This document shows positions 52,343 to 60,949 of a DNA stretch of 64,000 bases, piece by piece. The DNA lies in the NCBI RefSeq assembly GCF_001428245.1, contig NZ_LMRV01000013.1, positions 116,466-180,465 of the forward strand, read 5' to 3'. The notes beneath the pieces were generated by a model, which made no database searches, was not told the DNA's origin, and saw only the letters and a program-made list of their open reading frames with translations. This DNA comes from Paenibacillus sp. Soil522 (GTDB lineage Bacteria > Bacillota > Bacilli > Paenibacillales > Paenibacillaceae). Positions within the stretch are counted from its first letter, which is position 1, and each line of letters begins with the position of its first letter. The position numbers and the translations under genes were made by a program.

Positions 52343-55300
52343 CTAAATCCGAGTTGTTGTTAAAGCGCCATTATTCGTTACCCCTAGCATATACTTCTTT
52401 CCATTTGGTGCAGTTAAAATTAGACTGGCTGGATAAATTGTGTTCCAAGTATTACCCCAATCAGAGGAAATCTGCAGAATGCCGGCTCCGCTCTCCTGAA
52501 GCAAAGTGCTCCCCAAAAGCATTGTATTGTGGTTGTTAGCACGGAAAATCGATTGCCCGATTCCTATACGCGATTGTGTCAATATGGAAGAACCAACAAA
52601 GGAAGCTCCCGCTATCGTAGCGTCGATCCACCCATTCAATTCGAGAATAGAGAAGTCGTCAAACTGTCCGTTAACAGAAATAAGTTGTGAACCGCTCCAT
52701 TGTCCGCGAATCTGCTGTGCAATTATCGTTACTTTGGACTGCTTGGCGTTCGTCATTTTTAGAAAACCATTCGCCGGAGCGTCGTACGGCTGGATTCCAC
52801 ACCCTTTGATAATGAATCCTACTTGATCGTAAGAGCGAATGGCCCAACCGTATTGCAGCCCTTCGAAATCTATGCCCTGGACAAGTATGTTAGCTGCACC
52901 GCCCATGATACCGGAAATATAATCTTTACCCATGATCATTGCACCGCGTTCGTCGTTTGGTGTCGTCCCCGAATTTAGGTTAGTCGAAAATTGTCCGCCG
53001 ACAAACTGGAATCCTCCGCAATCGTTCGAAATATGGACGGCTGCGATTTCCCCGTATAGCCAGCTGTTAATAAACACCAAATCATTGCCGCTTTGCGTTC
53101 CTGTGCGCAGGTTTAAGCCGACATTTACCCCGTATCCGGTGCGTATATTGTTCGTCATCGACCCAAAGCAATTATTCACGAAGTCGATTCCTATATCATA
53201 ATTATCAACAGTAACGTTACTAATTTCGAACTGACGCATTTCGTCAATCTTTATACCTGCTGTAAAACTGGACGGTCTTGCCGTTGGACCTGTGACAGCG
53301 AGGTCCCGTAAGTGCCCGCTGCTTGAAAAAGCGCTGTTTTTACCTATTACGATTGCATCGTAAGCTGAAGAATCCGGTTTGATTACAGTTTCAGTGCCGC
53401 CAGCCCCCCTAATCATAACGTTATTGCCGGCAGCATTAATTGTCGCCGTTGTTCTATAGGTCCCAGGCGGGATATAAAGTTCAACACCATCGGCAACTGC
53501 TTGTGCAAGCGCATTATTAAAAGCACTGGTGCTGTCAAAGTTTGGTACAACTTCAATAGGCGTCGCCCCATATTCAGAAGCGATGATCATGAGCTTGTTC
53601 CACTTTAATGTTGTCACGTTGATTTCAGAGCTTCCTGCCGAAATATTACCCGCAGTATCTTTTGCTCTGACATAAAAGCTGTAGGTTGTTTCTGGGATTA
53701 GTCCCGTAACAGTGAAGCTGGTCGTTGCCGTTGTTCCCGCCAAAGCACCACCGTTATAAACATCATAGCCGGTAACTCCTACATTATCTGTAGAAGCCGA
53801 CCAAGAAAGACTGACGGATGTTGATGATATGGGTACTGCAGATAAGTTAGTTGGTATTGAAGGCGCTTGCGTATCGGTGGCAATTGACGAAAAGATTTCC
53901 ATCCCTGTAATACCTGGATCCCCCGTCACTCTTTCAATTTCCATGTTCAATACACCTTCAGTCACATTGACGCTATAAGGCCCATATTTTGCCCAATTAT
54001 TTACTGCAAGTTCCCCGATCGGAGACGATGTAACCTGTATCCCTTCTAATAAAACATGGAAGGATCGAAAGTTAGTCTGATAGTTCTCAAGTGACCAAAG
54101 GAATATTTGATAGCTGCCGTTTGGTAGCGGTTGGGATACTGTAAAGCCGGTTCCCGACGCATAAATATTCGAATTGAGCATAACAGCAGTGGTACTGTCA
54201 ACAGCCGGAACGGGTGTAATTGCTGGTGAATTGATATACGTTTTAACATTATTTGAATAAGTGATACTGGCATTATTTCCAGCCAACCATTCTTGATCCT
54301 CTATCGTGACAGCCGATCCAGCAAAATTGATGCCTCGCACAAAGCTTGTATTTACGGAATCTGTTGTCAATTGTAACACTGTACTAAATGCTGAGAAGTT
54401 CCCTGCCGCATCTCTGGCTCTTACTTTGAAACTGTACGTTGTACTTGCGGTTAAACCGTTAACACTGAGGTTTGTCTCTATTGTTGTTCCCACAAAAGTA
54501 GTGTCATTTTGATAGATTTCATAACCGGCTACACCCATATTATCCGTAGATGGAGTCCACGTCAGGTAAGCAGTTGTCGCCGTTTTAAATGGAGCGTCTA
54601 AATTCGTCGGAACTGTCGGCGGTTGAGTATCTGGGGTTGGTGAAGAATCAGGTATATCAACTTCGCTTCGATTTAGCGTTCTGCTAACGGTAGTGGTAAA
54701 TAATGCGTCTCGCTGGGATTGGGTATTGTAATCATATAGATAATTTCCCCATACCATGAACCAAGTCCATTTTGCTTGAGTGTTGAACGTGGTGATCGGA
54801 AACAATTGTCCTATTTCCGTAACCGCAATTGGCTTTCCGCCAGAAATGACATCCAGTCCATCATGATATTCCTGCTTAAACGGTTCATCTCCAAACATGT
54901 ACAAATCCGTACCCAGCACGTCACACTTGCTCGTCCCGACAAAATGGGTGGAGTACGGATTAATATCTGCACTTTTAGGAGCATTAGCATTCCAAACCCA
55001 TAAGAGATTGTTTAGTCCATGCGTATTAGTAAAACGATCATACATAATGTCCCATAGAAGATTGAAGTTTTGTTTCTTTCCCCACCAAAACCAACCACCG
55101 TTCATTTCATGATAAGGTCGCCACAATACCGGAACGTTTGCCTCTTTTAACTGTTTCAAGTATTCAGCGACTTTATCATACTCTCCGATAAGCCAGTTGT
55201 ACTCCGCCGTGCCTGGCGTACATATTTTGTTAAACTCAGCATCAGTGGTCGTGCTTCTCTGAACATTTACCCATGCATAAGCAGTTAGCGGATAGTTTTG

Positions 55301-55594
55301 ATGCCACATCATCGTCACAATGCCGCCATTTTGGTGGTAGGTAATCGCTGAATTTACCACATTTTGTCTCTGCGATGCAATCGTGGCATCAGTTTGGTTC
55401 GCTATTGGTCCCATTTCATAACCGGCAACAGCAGGGTAATCACCATATAAATTATTTATCTCGTTCACATAACCATCTGGAACTTCCAACCAATTATGGA
55501 TCCCTGTTAAGGTTTTTGAACCAGAAATTGAATATAAGTAATTCAATAAATCTATTGCTTTTTCACTTGCATTCGGATTAATAGGATTCATCAT
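52343..55594 (-). CDS. Large modular GH26 / fibronectin III / beta-helix polysaccharidase
   Basis: 1083 residues. The order is: GH26 (1-310; acid/base Glu163 in WRPYHEMNGG, nucleophile Glu260 in IAVTEIGQ), FN3 (about 327-413), a beta-rich carbohydrate-binding-like region (415-575), a second FN3 (577-664), and a pectate-lyase-type right-handed beta-helix (about 668-1050). No signal peptide or membrane helix is seen at the N-terminus (MMNPINPNASEKAIDLLNYL), which is odd for such an enzyme. AAAGGGGGAG precedes the ATG. It lies beside the upstream EPS operon, suggesting a cell-own polymer as target. Confidence 0.85.
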   Translation of the reverse strand: MMNPINPNASEKAIDLLNYLYSISGSKTLTGIHNWLEVPDGYVNEINNLYGDYPAVAGYEMGPIANQTDATIASQRQNVVNSAITYHQNGGIVTMMWHQNYPLTAYAWVNVQRSTTTDAEFNKICTPGTAEYNWLIGEYDKVAEYLKQLKEANVPVLWRPYHEMNGGWFWWGKKQNFNLLWDIMYDRFTNTHGLNNLLWVWNANAPKSADINPYSTHFVGTSKCDVLGTDLYMFGDEPFKQEYHDGLDVISGGKPIAVTEIGQLFPITTFNTQAKWTWFMVWGNYLYDYNTQSQRDALFTTTVSRTLNRSEVDIPDSSPTPDTQPPTVPTNLDAPFKTATTAYLTWTPSTDNMGVAGYEIYQNDTTFVGTTIETNLSVNGLTASTTYSFKVRARDAAGNFSAFSTVLQLTTDSVNTSFVRGINFAGSAVTIEDQEWLAGNNASITYSNNVKTYINSPAITPVPAVDSTTAVMLNSNIYASGTGFTVSQPLPNGSYQIFLWSLENYQTNFRSFHVLLEGIQVTSSPIGELAVNNWAKYGPYSVNVTEGVLNMEIERVTGDPGITGMEIFSSIATDTQAPSIPTNLSAVPISSTSVSLSWSASTDNVGVTGYDVYNGGALAGTTATTSFTVTGLIPETTYSFYVRAKDTAGNISAGSSEINVTTLKWNKLMIIASEYGATPIEVVPNFDSTSAFNNALAQAVADGVELYIPPGTYRTTATINAAGNNVMIRGAGGTETVIKPDSSAYDAIVIGKNSAFSSSGHLRDLAVTGPTARPSSFTAGIKIDEMRQFEISNVTVDNYDIGIDFVNNCFGSMTNNIRTGYGVNVGLNLRTGTQSGNDLVFINSWLYGEIAAVHISNDCGGFQFVGGQFSTNLNSGTTPNDERGAMIMGKDYISGIMGGAANILVQGIDFEGLQYGWAIRSYDQVGFIIKGCGIQPYDAPANGFLKMTNAKQSKVTIIAQQIRGQWSGSQLISVNGQFDDFSILELNGWIDATIAGASFVGSSILTQSRIGIGQSIFRANNHNTMLLGSTLLQESGAGILQISSDWGNTWNTIYPASLILTAPNGKKYMLGVTNNGALTTTRI

Positions 55595-55737
55595 TTACTC
55601 CCCCTTTAACGTCGAAATTAAGAAACCTAAGTCTCTATTTATATAATTTCAGAATTTCCCACTACATTGGTATAATATGCACCCGATTCTATTATTGATT
55701 AGGCAATAAAAACTATAGATTCGTCAGCATTAAAAAA

Positions 55738-55782
55738 ATCCCCCTTGTAATAGAGAGAATATCTCTCTATTACAAGGGGGAT
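55738..55782 (-). terminator. Strong terminator between the two hydrolase genes
   Basis: A 21-bp perfect inverted repeat (55738-55758 and 55762-55782) with a 3-base loop. On the minus strand it is followed by seven T. It closes the 55816-57696 gene, so the two hydrolase genes are separately transcribed. Confidence 0.9.
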
Positions 55783-55815
55783 AGAATACTGCGTTCTTTA
55801 TCTTATTAACAATTC

Positions 55816-57696
55816 TTACTTTTTAATTAAAATGTACTGAACAGCCTCACCTGGTTCGAGTGTCACACTTAGGTCCAGGGTTGCTTGCGCCCATATCTTC
55901 TGCACATATGTACTTGCTGTCGCATACGTTTGCCCTGCCCCTATCCGTTCTCCTTCATAAAATGCCTTTTCAGGCATTGTGATTCGTACATTCATTGTTT
56001 GAACCGATGGCTCAAAATTAATGAAGTTGAGCAATATTTTATCCGATACAGCTTTAGATCCGGGAAGCTGCTGCAGTTTAGCTGTATTCACCGCGCGAAA
56101 ATATACCTTTTTCCCCGCGATCGACGACTTATTCAAGTAATGGTAGGGTAGTGGTACGCCGTGCGTTGCATAAGCCAGCGCCAAACGTCGGTATGTTTTC
56201 AACCGCGCATCCTCTTTACTGATTCCAGGATACATAGCCGTATCCGCTGGATCATGAGTGGACCAATTGAAATTATTGGTGAACAAACCATATTCAGGAA
56301 AAAAAGCAGCATGCTGCATAAAATAATCAGCAAATCCCACATGCGCCCTCAAAATACGATCAAACACCGAGGCGTGAGGCTGACTGGAGCCGTAGGATGG
56401 ATCATCTATATGTGCATCGCTTGTACCCGTTTCCGTGACGAGCATTTCTTTGGCAGACCCATCTTGTTCAACATTTAGTGTTTTCAAGGTTTCTATGAAG
56501 CTCCCCCCCTCGTCATCGGCATACGAAAGACCGTAGCTGTGTCCGTTTGTGAGCTGCGTTTTTTGCTCAACCTCCATGCGCTGACTTGGATCCCGTTCCC
56601 ATCCGTCCGGCTGTCCTCCTGTCGGCCAGTATGCCCAACCTGGGGCAACGGTTTTGACATGCTTCGGCTTGTTTGCATTCACATAATCGGCAATGGCTAT
56701 GTTGACCGCTTTCGAACGGTTGAACAAACCCGGCTCATTATCTACTTCGTAATATTGAATCAATGAACCATATTTATCAAAAAATTGATTCAAGTTCCTC
56801 TTTACCTCATCCGGCAGCATTTGGTTTTCCGTAAGCTCGAATGCTGTATTTTGATGATCGGCCACGATACCCATATTCAAATCTCTTAAGGTTTGCATAT
56901 ACTTCAAACCCGTCTCCTGCCACTGGCTGGAATCGACATCAGTCCAAAAGGAGGCACGCATGATATTACCGCTGTAAGCAATGCCGAGCCATTTCAAGAC
57001 GGCTGGCAAATGCCTGACGACATTTTCGGTATAACCGAAGTCGCCTTCGGCCACTAATGTGCCCATATTGACATACCGTCCATGCAGCGGCTCATTGGCA
57101 GGGGAGCTCAGCTCTATCAACTTTACGAAATCCCACTCCCACCAAAGGAAAGGGTCCTCCGCCTCCGAGCACCACATACAGCGTACCGTTGATAGCTTCA
57201 AAACATTCAATCCAGTTTGCAAAAATTCTTTTGGAATGTATACTTGATAGCTTTTATTAACCGCATATGGACTAGAAGTACCGCCGACGCCGGCAATTTG
57301 AATCAGACCGACCATCGTATCGTTAGACCATACACCCATTTGAGGCACTGCCTTATGTGCGTTTACTACCTTAAAACTGAGCTCCGCCCCGTATTCAGGT
57401 ACTGACGAAAGCTCGAAAAATACCTGCATGTTCGGGTTTACATCGCCCTTTAGTCCTTTTGAAATTAAGCTCCAGTCGCTACGCTTATTCCAATTGTTCG
57501 GTACATCAACAGCTTCGGTTCGCACCTTCGAATACGAACCAAGTTCCATAGACGAATTATTCTCCAGCCCTAGCCTCCAAATGATTTGATTCTTCCCCTG
57601 CGGGATACGCTCCTCACGATCGTTAGAGAGGATCCAACCTGCAGGTATAAGTACGCCCAGACAAAAAAGCAAAGTCACCCATTTCCTTGCAAACAT
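55816..57696 (-). CDS. Secreted or lipid-anchored clan GH-A type glycoside hydrolase
   Basis: 626 residues. A signal peptide or anchor is seen at 7-23 (VTLLFCLGVLIPAGWIL). Residues ~40-195 are a beta-sandwich. A (beta/alpha)8-like domain follows, with candidate acid/base in YYEVDNEPG (Glu321) and nucleophile in MLVTETGTSD (Glu422). The last ~90 residues are a second beta domain ending LEPGEAVQYILIKK. The family is not clear; GH39/GH5-like is a guess. AAGGAGG lies 6 bases before the ATG. A role in trimming the EPS is inferred from location. Confidence 0.68.
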   Translation of the reverse strand: MFARKWVTLLFCLGVLIPAGWILSNDREERIPQGKNQIIWRLGLENNSSMELGSYSKVRTEAVDVPNNWNKRSDWSLISKGLKGDVNPNMQVFFELSSVPEYGAELSFKVVNAHKAVPQMGVWSNDTMVGLIQIAGVGGTSSPYAVNKSYQVYIPKEFLQTGLNVLKLSTVRCMWCSEAEDPFLWWEWDFVKLIELSSPANEPLHGRYVNMGTLVAEGDFGYTENVVRHLPAVLKWLGIAYSGNIMRASFWTDVDSSQWQETGLKYMQTLRDLNMGIVADHQNTAFELTENQMLPDEVKRNLNQFFDKYGSLIQYYEVDNEPGLFNRSKAVNIAIADYVNANKPKHVKTVAPGWAYWPTGGQPDGWERDPSQRMEVEQKTQLTNGHSYGLSYADDEGGSFIETLKTLNVEQDGSAKEMLVTETGTSDAHIDDPSYGSSQPHASVFDRILRAHVGFADYFMQHAAFFPEYGLFTNNFNWSTHDPADTAMYPGISKEDARLKTYRRLALAYATHGVPLPYHYLNKSSIAGKKVYFRAVNTAKLQQLPGSKAVSDKILLNFINFEPSVQTMNVRITMPEKAFYEGERIGAGQTYATASTYVQKIWAQATLDLSVTLEPGEAVQYILIKK

Positions 57697-57818
57697 ACAT
57701 ACCTCCTTTGAGCATAGTGGACTAATTACTTTAACTTAATAAACCTCTAGTCTGAAAAGCTAAAATAGTTTAAACTTATTAAAGGTCTGCAAGTTGATTG
57801 GTACTAAGGAGGGACATC

Positions 57819-58187
57819 ATGAACATTGGTACACGTATTGCAGAGTTTCGTGAGCAAAAAGGTTGGACTCAAGATGAGTTGGCTACAATCTTAGGGATTT
57901 CACGAGCTTCTTTATCTCATTATGAGAAAAACCGGAGAGAACCGGATACAAATACATTGGGGAAAATTGCTGATGTTTTTCAGGTTTCGATCGATTACTT
58001 GGTAGGTCGGACCTTGCAATCCAATATGGTTATGGATCATGATATTCGAAAGTTTGTCGATGAACTGGAATTGTCCGACACAGAACTCGTTGAGAAATTC
58101 GCTCTCACCGTCGATGGTCTGAAACTGACACCGGAGGAAGCACGCCGATTTATTGCATTTGTACGCGCCGAAAGATCGTTAAATTAA
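57819..58187 (+). CDS. Xre-type helix-turn-helix regulator, right border copy
   Basis: 122 residues. The HTH is GTRIAEFREQKGWTQDELAT with LGISRASLSHYEKNRREPDT (residues 24-43) and VFQVSIDYLVGRT. The C-terminal half (LSDTELVEKF, LTPEEARRFIAFVRAERSLN) is nearly that of the left border copy at 22752-23123, so the two form a pair flanking the locus in the same orientation. AGGAGGG lies 5 bases before ATG 57819. Upstream are two TTTAA(A)CTTA(A/T)TAAA direct repeats (57730-57743 and 57768-57782), possibly its own operator. Confidence 0.88.
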   Translation: MNIGTRIAEFREQKGWTQDELATILGISRASLSHYEKNRREPDTNTLGKIADVFQVSIDYLVGRTLQSNMVMDHDIRKFVDELELSDTELVEKFALTVDGLKLTPEEARRFIAFVRAERSLN

Positions 58188-58235
58188 CCTAACTTCTCTA
58201 TTCTAACGCTCCGCTGTACTAGGAGGTATGGTTTT

Positions 58236-58309
58236 ATCCCCTCAAATGGTAGACAGTATAAAGTTCATGATATGGTGAATTTTACACTGTAGACCGGAGG
58301 GGATTTTTT
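58236..58309 (+). terminator. Long hairpin terminator of the right border Xre gene
   Basis: ATCCCCTC (58236-58243) pairs with GAGGGGAT (58297-58304), with an imperfect GGTAGACAGT-type inner stem of about 20 bp, and TTTTTTA follows. Confidence 0.75.
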
Positions 58310-58341
58310 ATGCCAGCGAATATATTGATTACTATAATCGA

Positions 58342-58389
58342 AACGGATCCAATGTCCATGGCTAGGTGTAAGCGGACATTGAATCCGTT
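58342..58389. repeat. Palindromic element
   Basis: AACGGATCCAATGTCC (58342-58357) and GGACATTGAATCCGTT (58374-58389) are inverted copies with one mismatch and a 16-base loop. It lies in intergenic DNA after the Xre terminator. It looks like a dispersed intergenic palindrome, but copies elsewhere cannot be seen from this window. Confidence 0.4.
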
Positions 58390-58466
58390 ATTTATCCGTT
58401 TTTCTCCTCTTTTGAGGTACTTGCGGTCCGCATCCACATAAGCTAGCTGAAACGTATTTCACTTAA

Positions 58467-58589
58467 TTAGGTTTTCTTTTTCAATAAATCGGGTGGACAT
58501 TTGTGCTCTGGAATACCCAACTGCTCCATCACTTTACGTATATCAATGGTCGTAATGTTTGTGTCAATTGACTCGTTTTTATGTATCAT
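58467..58589 (-). CDS. Candidate 40-residue peptide under a SinR-type promoter
   Basis: A short frame not similar to anything I recognise: MIHKNESIDTNITT, then IDIRKVMEQLGIPEHK, then CPPDLLKKKT. The IDIRKVMEQLGI helix recalls the helical hooks of SinI-like peptides, but that is a guess. AAAGGA lies 10 bases before an in-frame TTG (58595) two codons upstream of the ATG. About 120 bases upstream is a clear promoter (TTGACG-17-TATTAT) with GTTCTTT palindromes. Coding is likely but unproven. Confidence 0.42.
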   Translation of the reverse strand: MIHKNESIDTNITTIDIRKVMEQLGIPEHKCPPDLLKKKT

Positions 58590-58691
58590 TAGCAATACAC
58601 CCGATCCTTTCTTTTTACCTTAATTTGCATTGCTCTAGTTCTAGTTTCACTTCTTTTTTCGTCGAAATTTGTTAGCGCACCTGTTTACTTT

Positions 58692-58745
58692 GTTTATTAT
58701 AAAGAACATTAACATAATAATAATTCTTTATAAAGAACACGTCAA
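58692..58745 (-). promoter_or_regulatory. Promoter with two SinR-type palindromes
   Basis: Minus strand: -35 TTGACG (58740-58745), 17-base spacer, -10 TATTAT (58717-58722). The spacer is almost filled by GTTCTTTATAAAGAAT (58723-58738), and a second box, GTTCTTTATAATAAAC (58692-58707), lies 31 bases downstream near +15. GTTCTTT fits the SinR half-site GTTCTYT. Confidence 0.7.
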
Positions 58746-58796
58746 GACACGTTTTCCTTTTTTTTCTTCACCGGCGGATCAAGTCTTTTAATTGAA

Positions 58797-58969
58797 ATGC
58801 GTTTAGTATCTGCACCTTAAACGCATGGAGTCAGTGGTGCAACCGTCCCAATATGAATGGGGGACATGGGGAAATGGTGCTTGCAAAGTCTGAAGACAAT
58901 CAGGACTTGGACAAGGAATGGGTAGCATTAATCATGGGGTGTAAATATACTAAAACTAATCGCGCTTAA
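58797..58969 (+). pseudogene. sinI: Wrecked second sinI copy
   Basis: Aligned to sinI at 20463, it keeps the start (ATGCGTTTAGTAT) but has a 2-base deletion soon after, a further 1-base deletion, and lacks the last ~110 bases coding the second half of the SinI hook. A residual frame of 31 codons (58874-58969) still reads through SEDNQDLDKEWVALIM. It cannot make a normal SinI. Confidence 0.85.
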
Positions 58970-59285
58970 TCTTCCACTTATTAAATTCCAAAAATTCTTT
59001 GAATTGATCTTTGCTTACGCCAGATGCCATAGCTTCTCTTACTAAATCAGCCCATTCATGGTCAAGATGATCAGACTTGCGCCCAGACTGATCGCTATTC
59101 AGTAATTCTTCTACCGTAACGTTCAATACTCCGCTTACCTTTTCGAGAAACTGAATCGAAGGATTTTGCTGGAGTCCTCGTTCTATTGAACTCAGATAAG
59201 ATTTTGCGATGCCTGCCCTTTGAGATAGCTCAGTCAGGGAAAGACCGTTTCTCTTGCGCAGCATCTGAATGCGTTCACCAATCAT
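58956..59285 (-). CDS. sinR: SinR-type biofilm master repressor, copy 2
   Basis: 109 residues, differing from copy 1 at four positions (NVT for NVS, and SDQSGR for SDESES in the linker). The HTH and the C-terminal LDHEWADLVREAMASGVS hook are identical. The frame is open to 59306, but GGAGGAG precedes ATG 59285. Its antirepressor partner in this copy is destroyed, so this SinR depends on the SinI made 38 kb away, or is constitutively active. Confidence 0.92.
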   Translation of the reverse strand: MIGERIQMLRKRNGLSLTELSQRAGIAKSYLSSIERGLQQNPSIQFLEKVSGVLNVTVEELLNSDQSGRKSDHLDHEWADLVREAMASGVSKDQFKEFLEFNKWKIKRD

Positions 59286-59383
59286 AACATACTCCTCCGT
59301 TATCACATCGTTGTAAACTACCCACTATTATAACGAATAATAATCGAATGTGATAGCTTTATAAGTTGAACTAATGTTACTTA

Positions 59384-59743
59384 CTACATCCTGATACACA
59401 AACGATCAATAATTTTCAAATTATCCAAATACTCGCCCAGATAGGTCAATTCCTGACTGCTCGGCGCGTTTACTGCCACGGATGTATTCTTCGCATCCCA
59501 CTGTACATTCTGCAGGGCATATGCGATGAACCGAAGCGGCACATACGTCGTCCCTTGAAGCGCAAATGCGTATTGACCTGCCGGCAGTGTAAGATTGCGG
59601 CCGTTAAAATTCAGCCTGACCGAAACCGATTGCACTTTGACCGGCTTCGCGGCATTGCCGGCAGCAGCTGATGCAGAGGAAACTCCAGTACCGGCGAATA
59701 ACAAGATTGCGATCATTCCGGTAAATATAAGAACAATAATCAT
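59384..59743 (-). CDS. Stalk-domain (copper amine oxidase N-like) secreted protein
   Basis: 119 residues. A signal peptide (IVLIFTGMIAILLFAGTG) is followed by a single stalk domain with VRLNFNGRNLTLPAGQYAFA and TTYVPLRFIAYALQ, the repeat found in copper-amine-oxidase-N-like surface proteins. The family usually carries two copies or a further domain; here the protein ends soon after, close to the border of the sinR duplication, so it may have been cut. AAGGAGG lies before the ATG. It is 12 bases downstream of the next minus-strand gene. Confidence 0.68.
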   Translation of the reverse strand: MIIVLIFTGMIAILLFAGTGVSSASAAAGNAAKPVKVQSVSVRLNFNGRNLTLPAGQYAFALQGTTYVPLRFIAYALQNVQWDAKNTSVAVNAPSSQELTYLGEYLDNLKIIDRLCIRM

Positions 59744-59755
59744 CAATGAACCTCC

Positions 59756-60826
59756 TTATGCTTTCAAAGCACCCTTAATACGGCTGATGGCTTGACTGCG
59801 CATAGACGATTTGACGCTATCGTATTGACTGCGCCAGGCCTGCTCAATTGATGCTGATGAAATACCTGTATCCTTGAATTCCGCATGAGCGCTGCTCATT
59901 ATGGAGCTGAATTTCGCATCACAGGCGGATTCCGACTTCGTGATCTGCGCGAGAAGCGCCTGCTGCTTGGCGTTAACCGTCTCCTCGTCTTTATCCTTAC
60001 TCGCTTTGATTGCTGCCACGACCTCACTTGTCAGGGCATTCGCTTCTCCTAGGCAAGCTGCCTTATGAGACGCCAGCTCAGACTCATATTTGGCCTTAAT
60101 CGCAGCGAATTGTGCTTTGTCCGCATCCGCCGCCTTGCCAGTACCGGCCGTTTCCGTTTGCGCTGGTTTGTTATCCGCAACCGTCGTTTCCGAAGCTTTG
60201 TCCTTATCGGAACCGCTTTCGGATTGTGATACCGCTGGTTTCGAGGATGAGGACGGTCCCTTAAGCTTCCCCTCAGCTTCCAGCTGCTTCTTCATCCGTG
60301 CCCGCTCCTTCGGATCTTCAATACCAACGAGCTCAATCGGATAGTCAGGATCGAGAATGATCAGTCCTTTGCCGTAGTTAACCGTGATCGAACGGAGCAT
60401 CTCGATCTCTTCCTTGGTCAGCTTCTTGAGCAGCAAATCGCGAATGGCCTGCTTCTCTTCATTCGTCAGCTTCTCGGTCGATTGACCTAGCAGGATATAC
60501 ATTTCTCTCATGGATAAACCGGACTGAAGCAAGATGGCTGCAGCATCGACGGCATCCTGTGTCTTAATGGACTTGCCCGCAATCTGCTCCGCTTTGCCTA
60601 CCGCGCCATCTAAGGCAGAGGGAAGCTCAGCTTCCTTGCCTCCAGACGGAGGAACAGTGGTTGGTCCATCTGACGCTATTTGCAACGAGGCTTCTGCCGT
60701 ATGACGAGTCTTAATATCACCTAACTCTATTGACGTCAGCTTCCAATATAAGAACGCTATCCCCCCGCCGATTAACAAGAGGAGAACACCGAGTGTGATC
60801 CCTGTTATTTTCCAAAATTTCTTCAT
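59756..60826 (-). CDS. Membrane-anchored coiled-coil protein of unknown function
   Basis: 356 residues. One N-terminal membrane helix (7-27) is followed by an outside part with a helical middle (DAAAILLQSGLSMREMYILL and LTKEEIEMLRSITVNYG), a low-complexity Ser/Lys/Thr/Ala linker (about 190-235), and a long coiled-coil-type end (AIKAKYESELASHKAACLGE, then KSESACDAKFSSIMSSAHAE) with two Cys. I do not recognise the family. AGAGG lies 8 bases before the ATG. Confidence 0.62.
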   Translation of the reverse strand: MKKFWKITGITLGVLLLLIGGGIAFLYWKLTSIELGDIKTRHTAEASLQIASDGPTTVPPSGGKEAELPSALDGAVGKAEQIAGKSIKTQDAVDAAAILLQSGLSMREMYILLGQSTEKLTNEEKQAIRDLLLKKLTKEEIEMLRSITVNYGKGLIILDPDYPIELVGIEDPKERARMKKQLEAEGKLKGPSSSSKPAVSQSESGSDKDKASETTVADNKPAQTETAGTGKAADADKAQFAAIKAKYESELASHKAACLGEANALTSEVVAAIKASKDKDEETVNAKQQALLAQITKSESACDAKFSSIMSSAHAEFKDTGISSASIEQAWRSQYDSVKSSMRSQAISRIKGALKA

Positions 60827-60899
60827 TGTCTCAACCTCTTCGCTTTTTGAATAGAATGGACATGATCAACATTCAATATCAGCTGAAAAAGAAATAGGA

Positions 60900-60926
60900 C
60901 CGGACGGAGAAAAAATCTCCGTCCGG
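60900..60926 (-). terminator. Terminator of the truncated SLH gene
   Basis: Perfect 11-bp stem CCGGACGGAGA/TCTCCGTCCGG with a 5-base loop, 24 bases past the stop. Confidence 0.75.
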
Positions 60927-60949
60927 CTATTTAAATCAAGCTGTTTTTT

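Larger units (their letters stand above)
58797..59343. repeat. Right copy of the duplicated sinI-sinR segment
   Basis: Same orientation as 20463-21104. The alignment begins at the sinI start codon and ends about 55 bases upstream of sinR, past the TTACATCGTTGTAA-like element and TATAAT on the minus strand. Confidence 0.85.
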
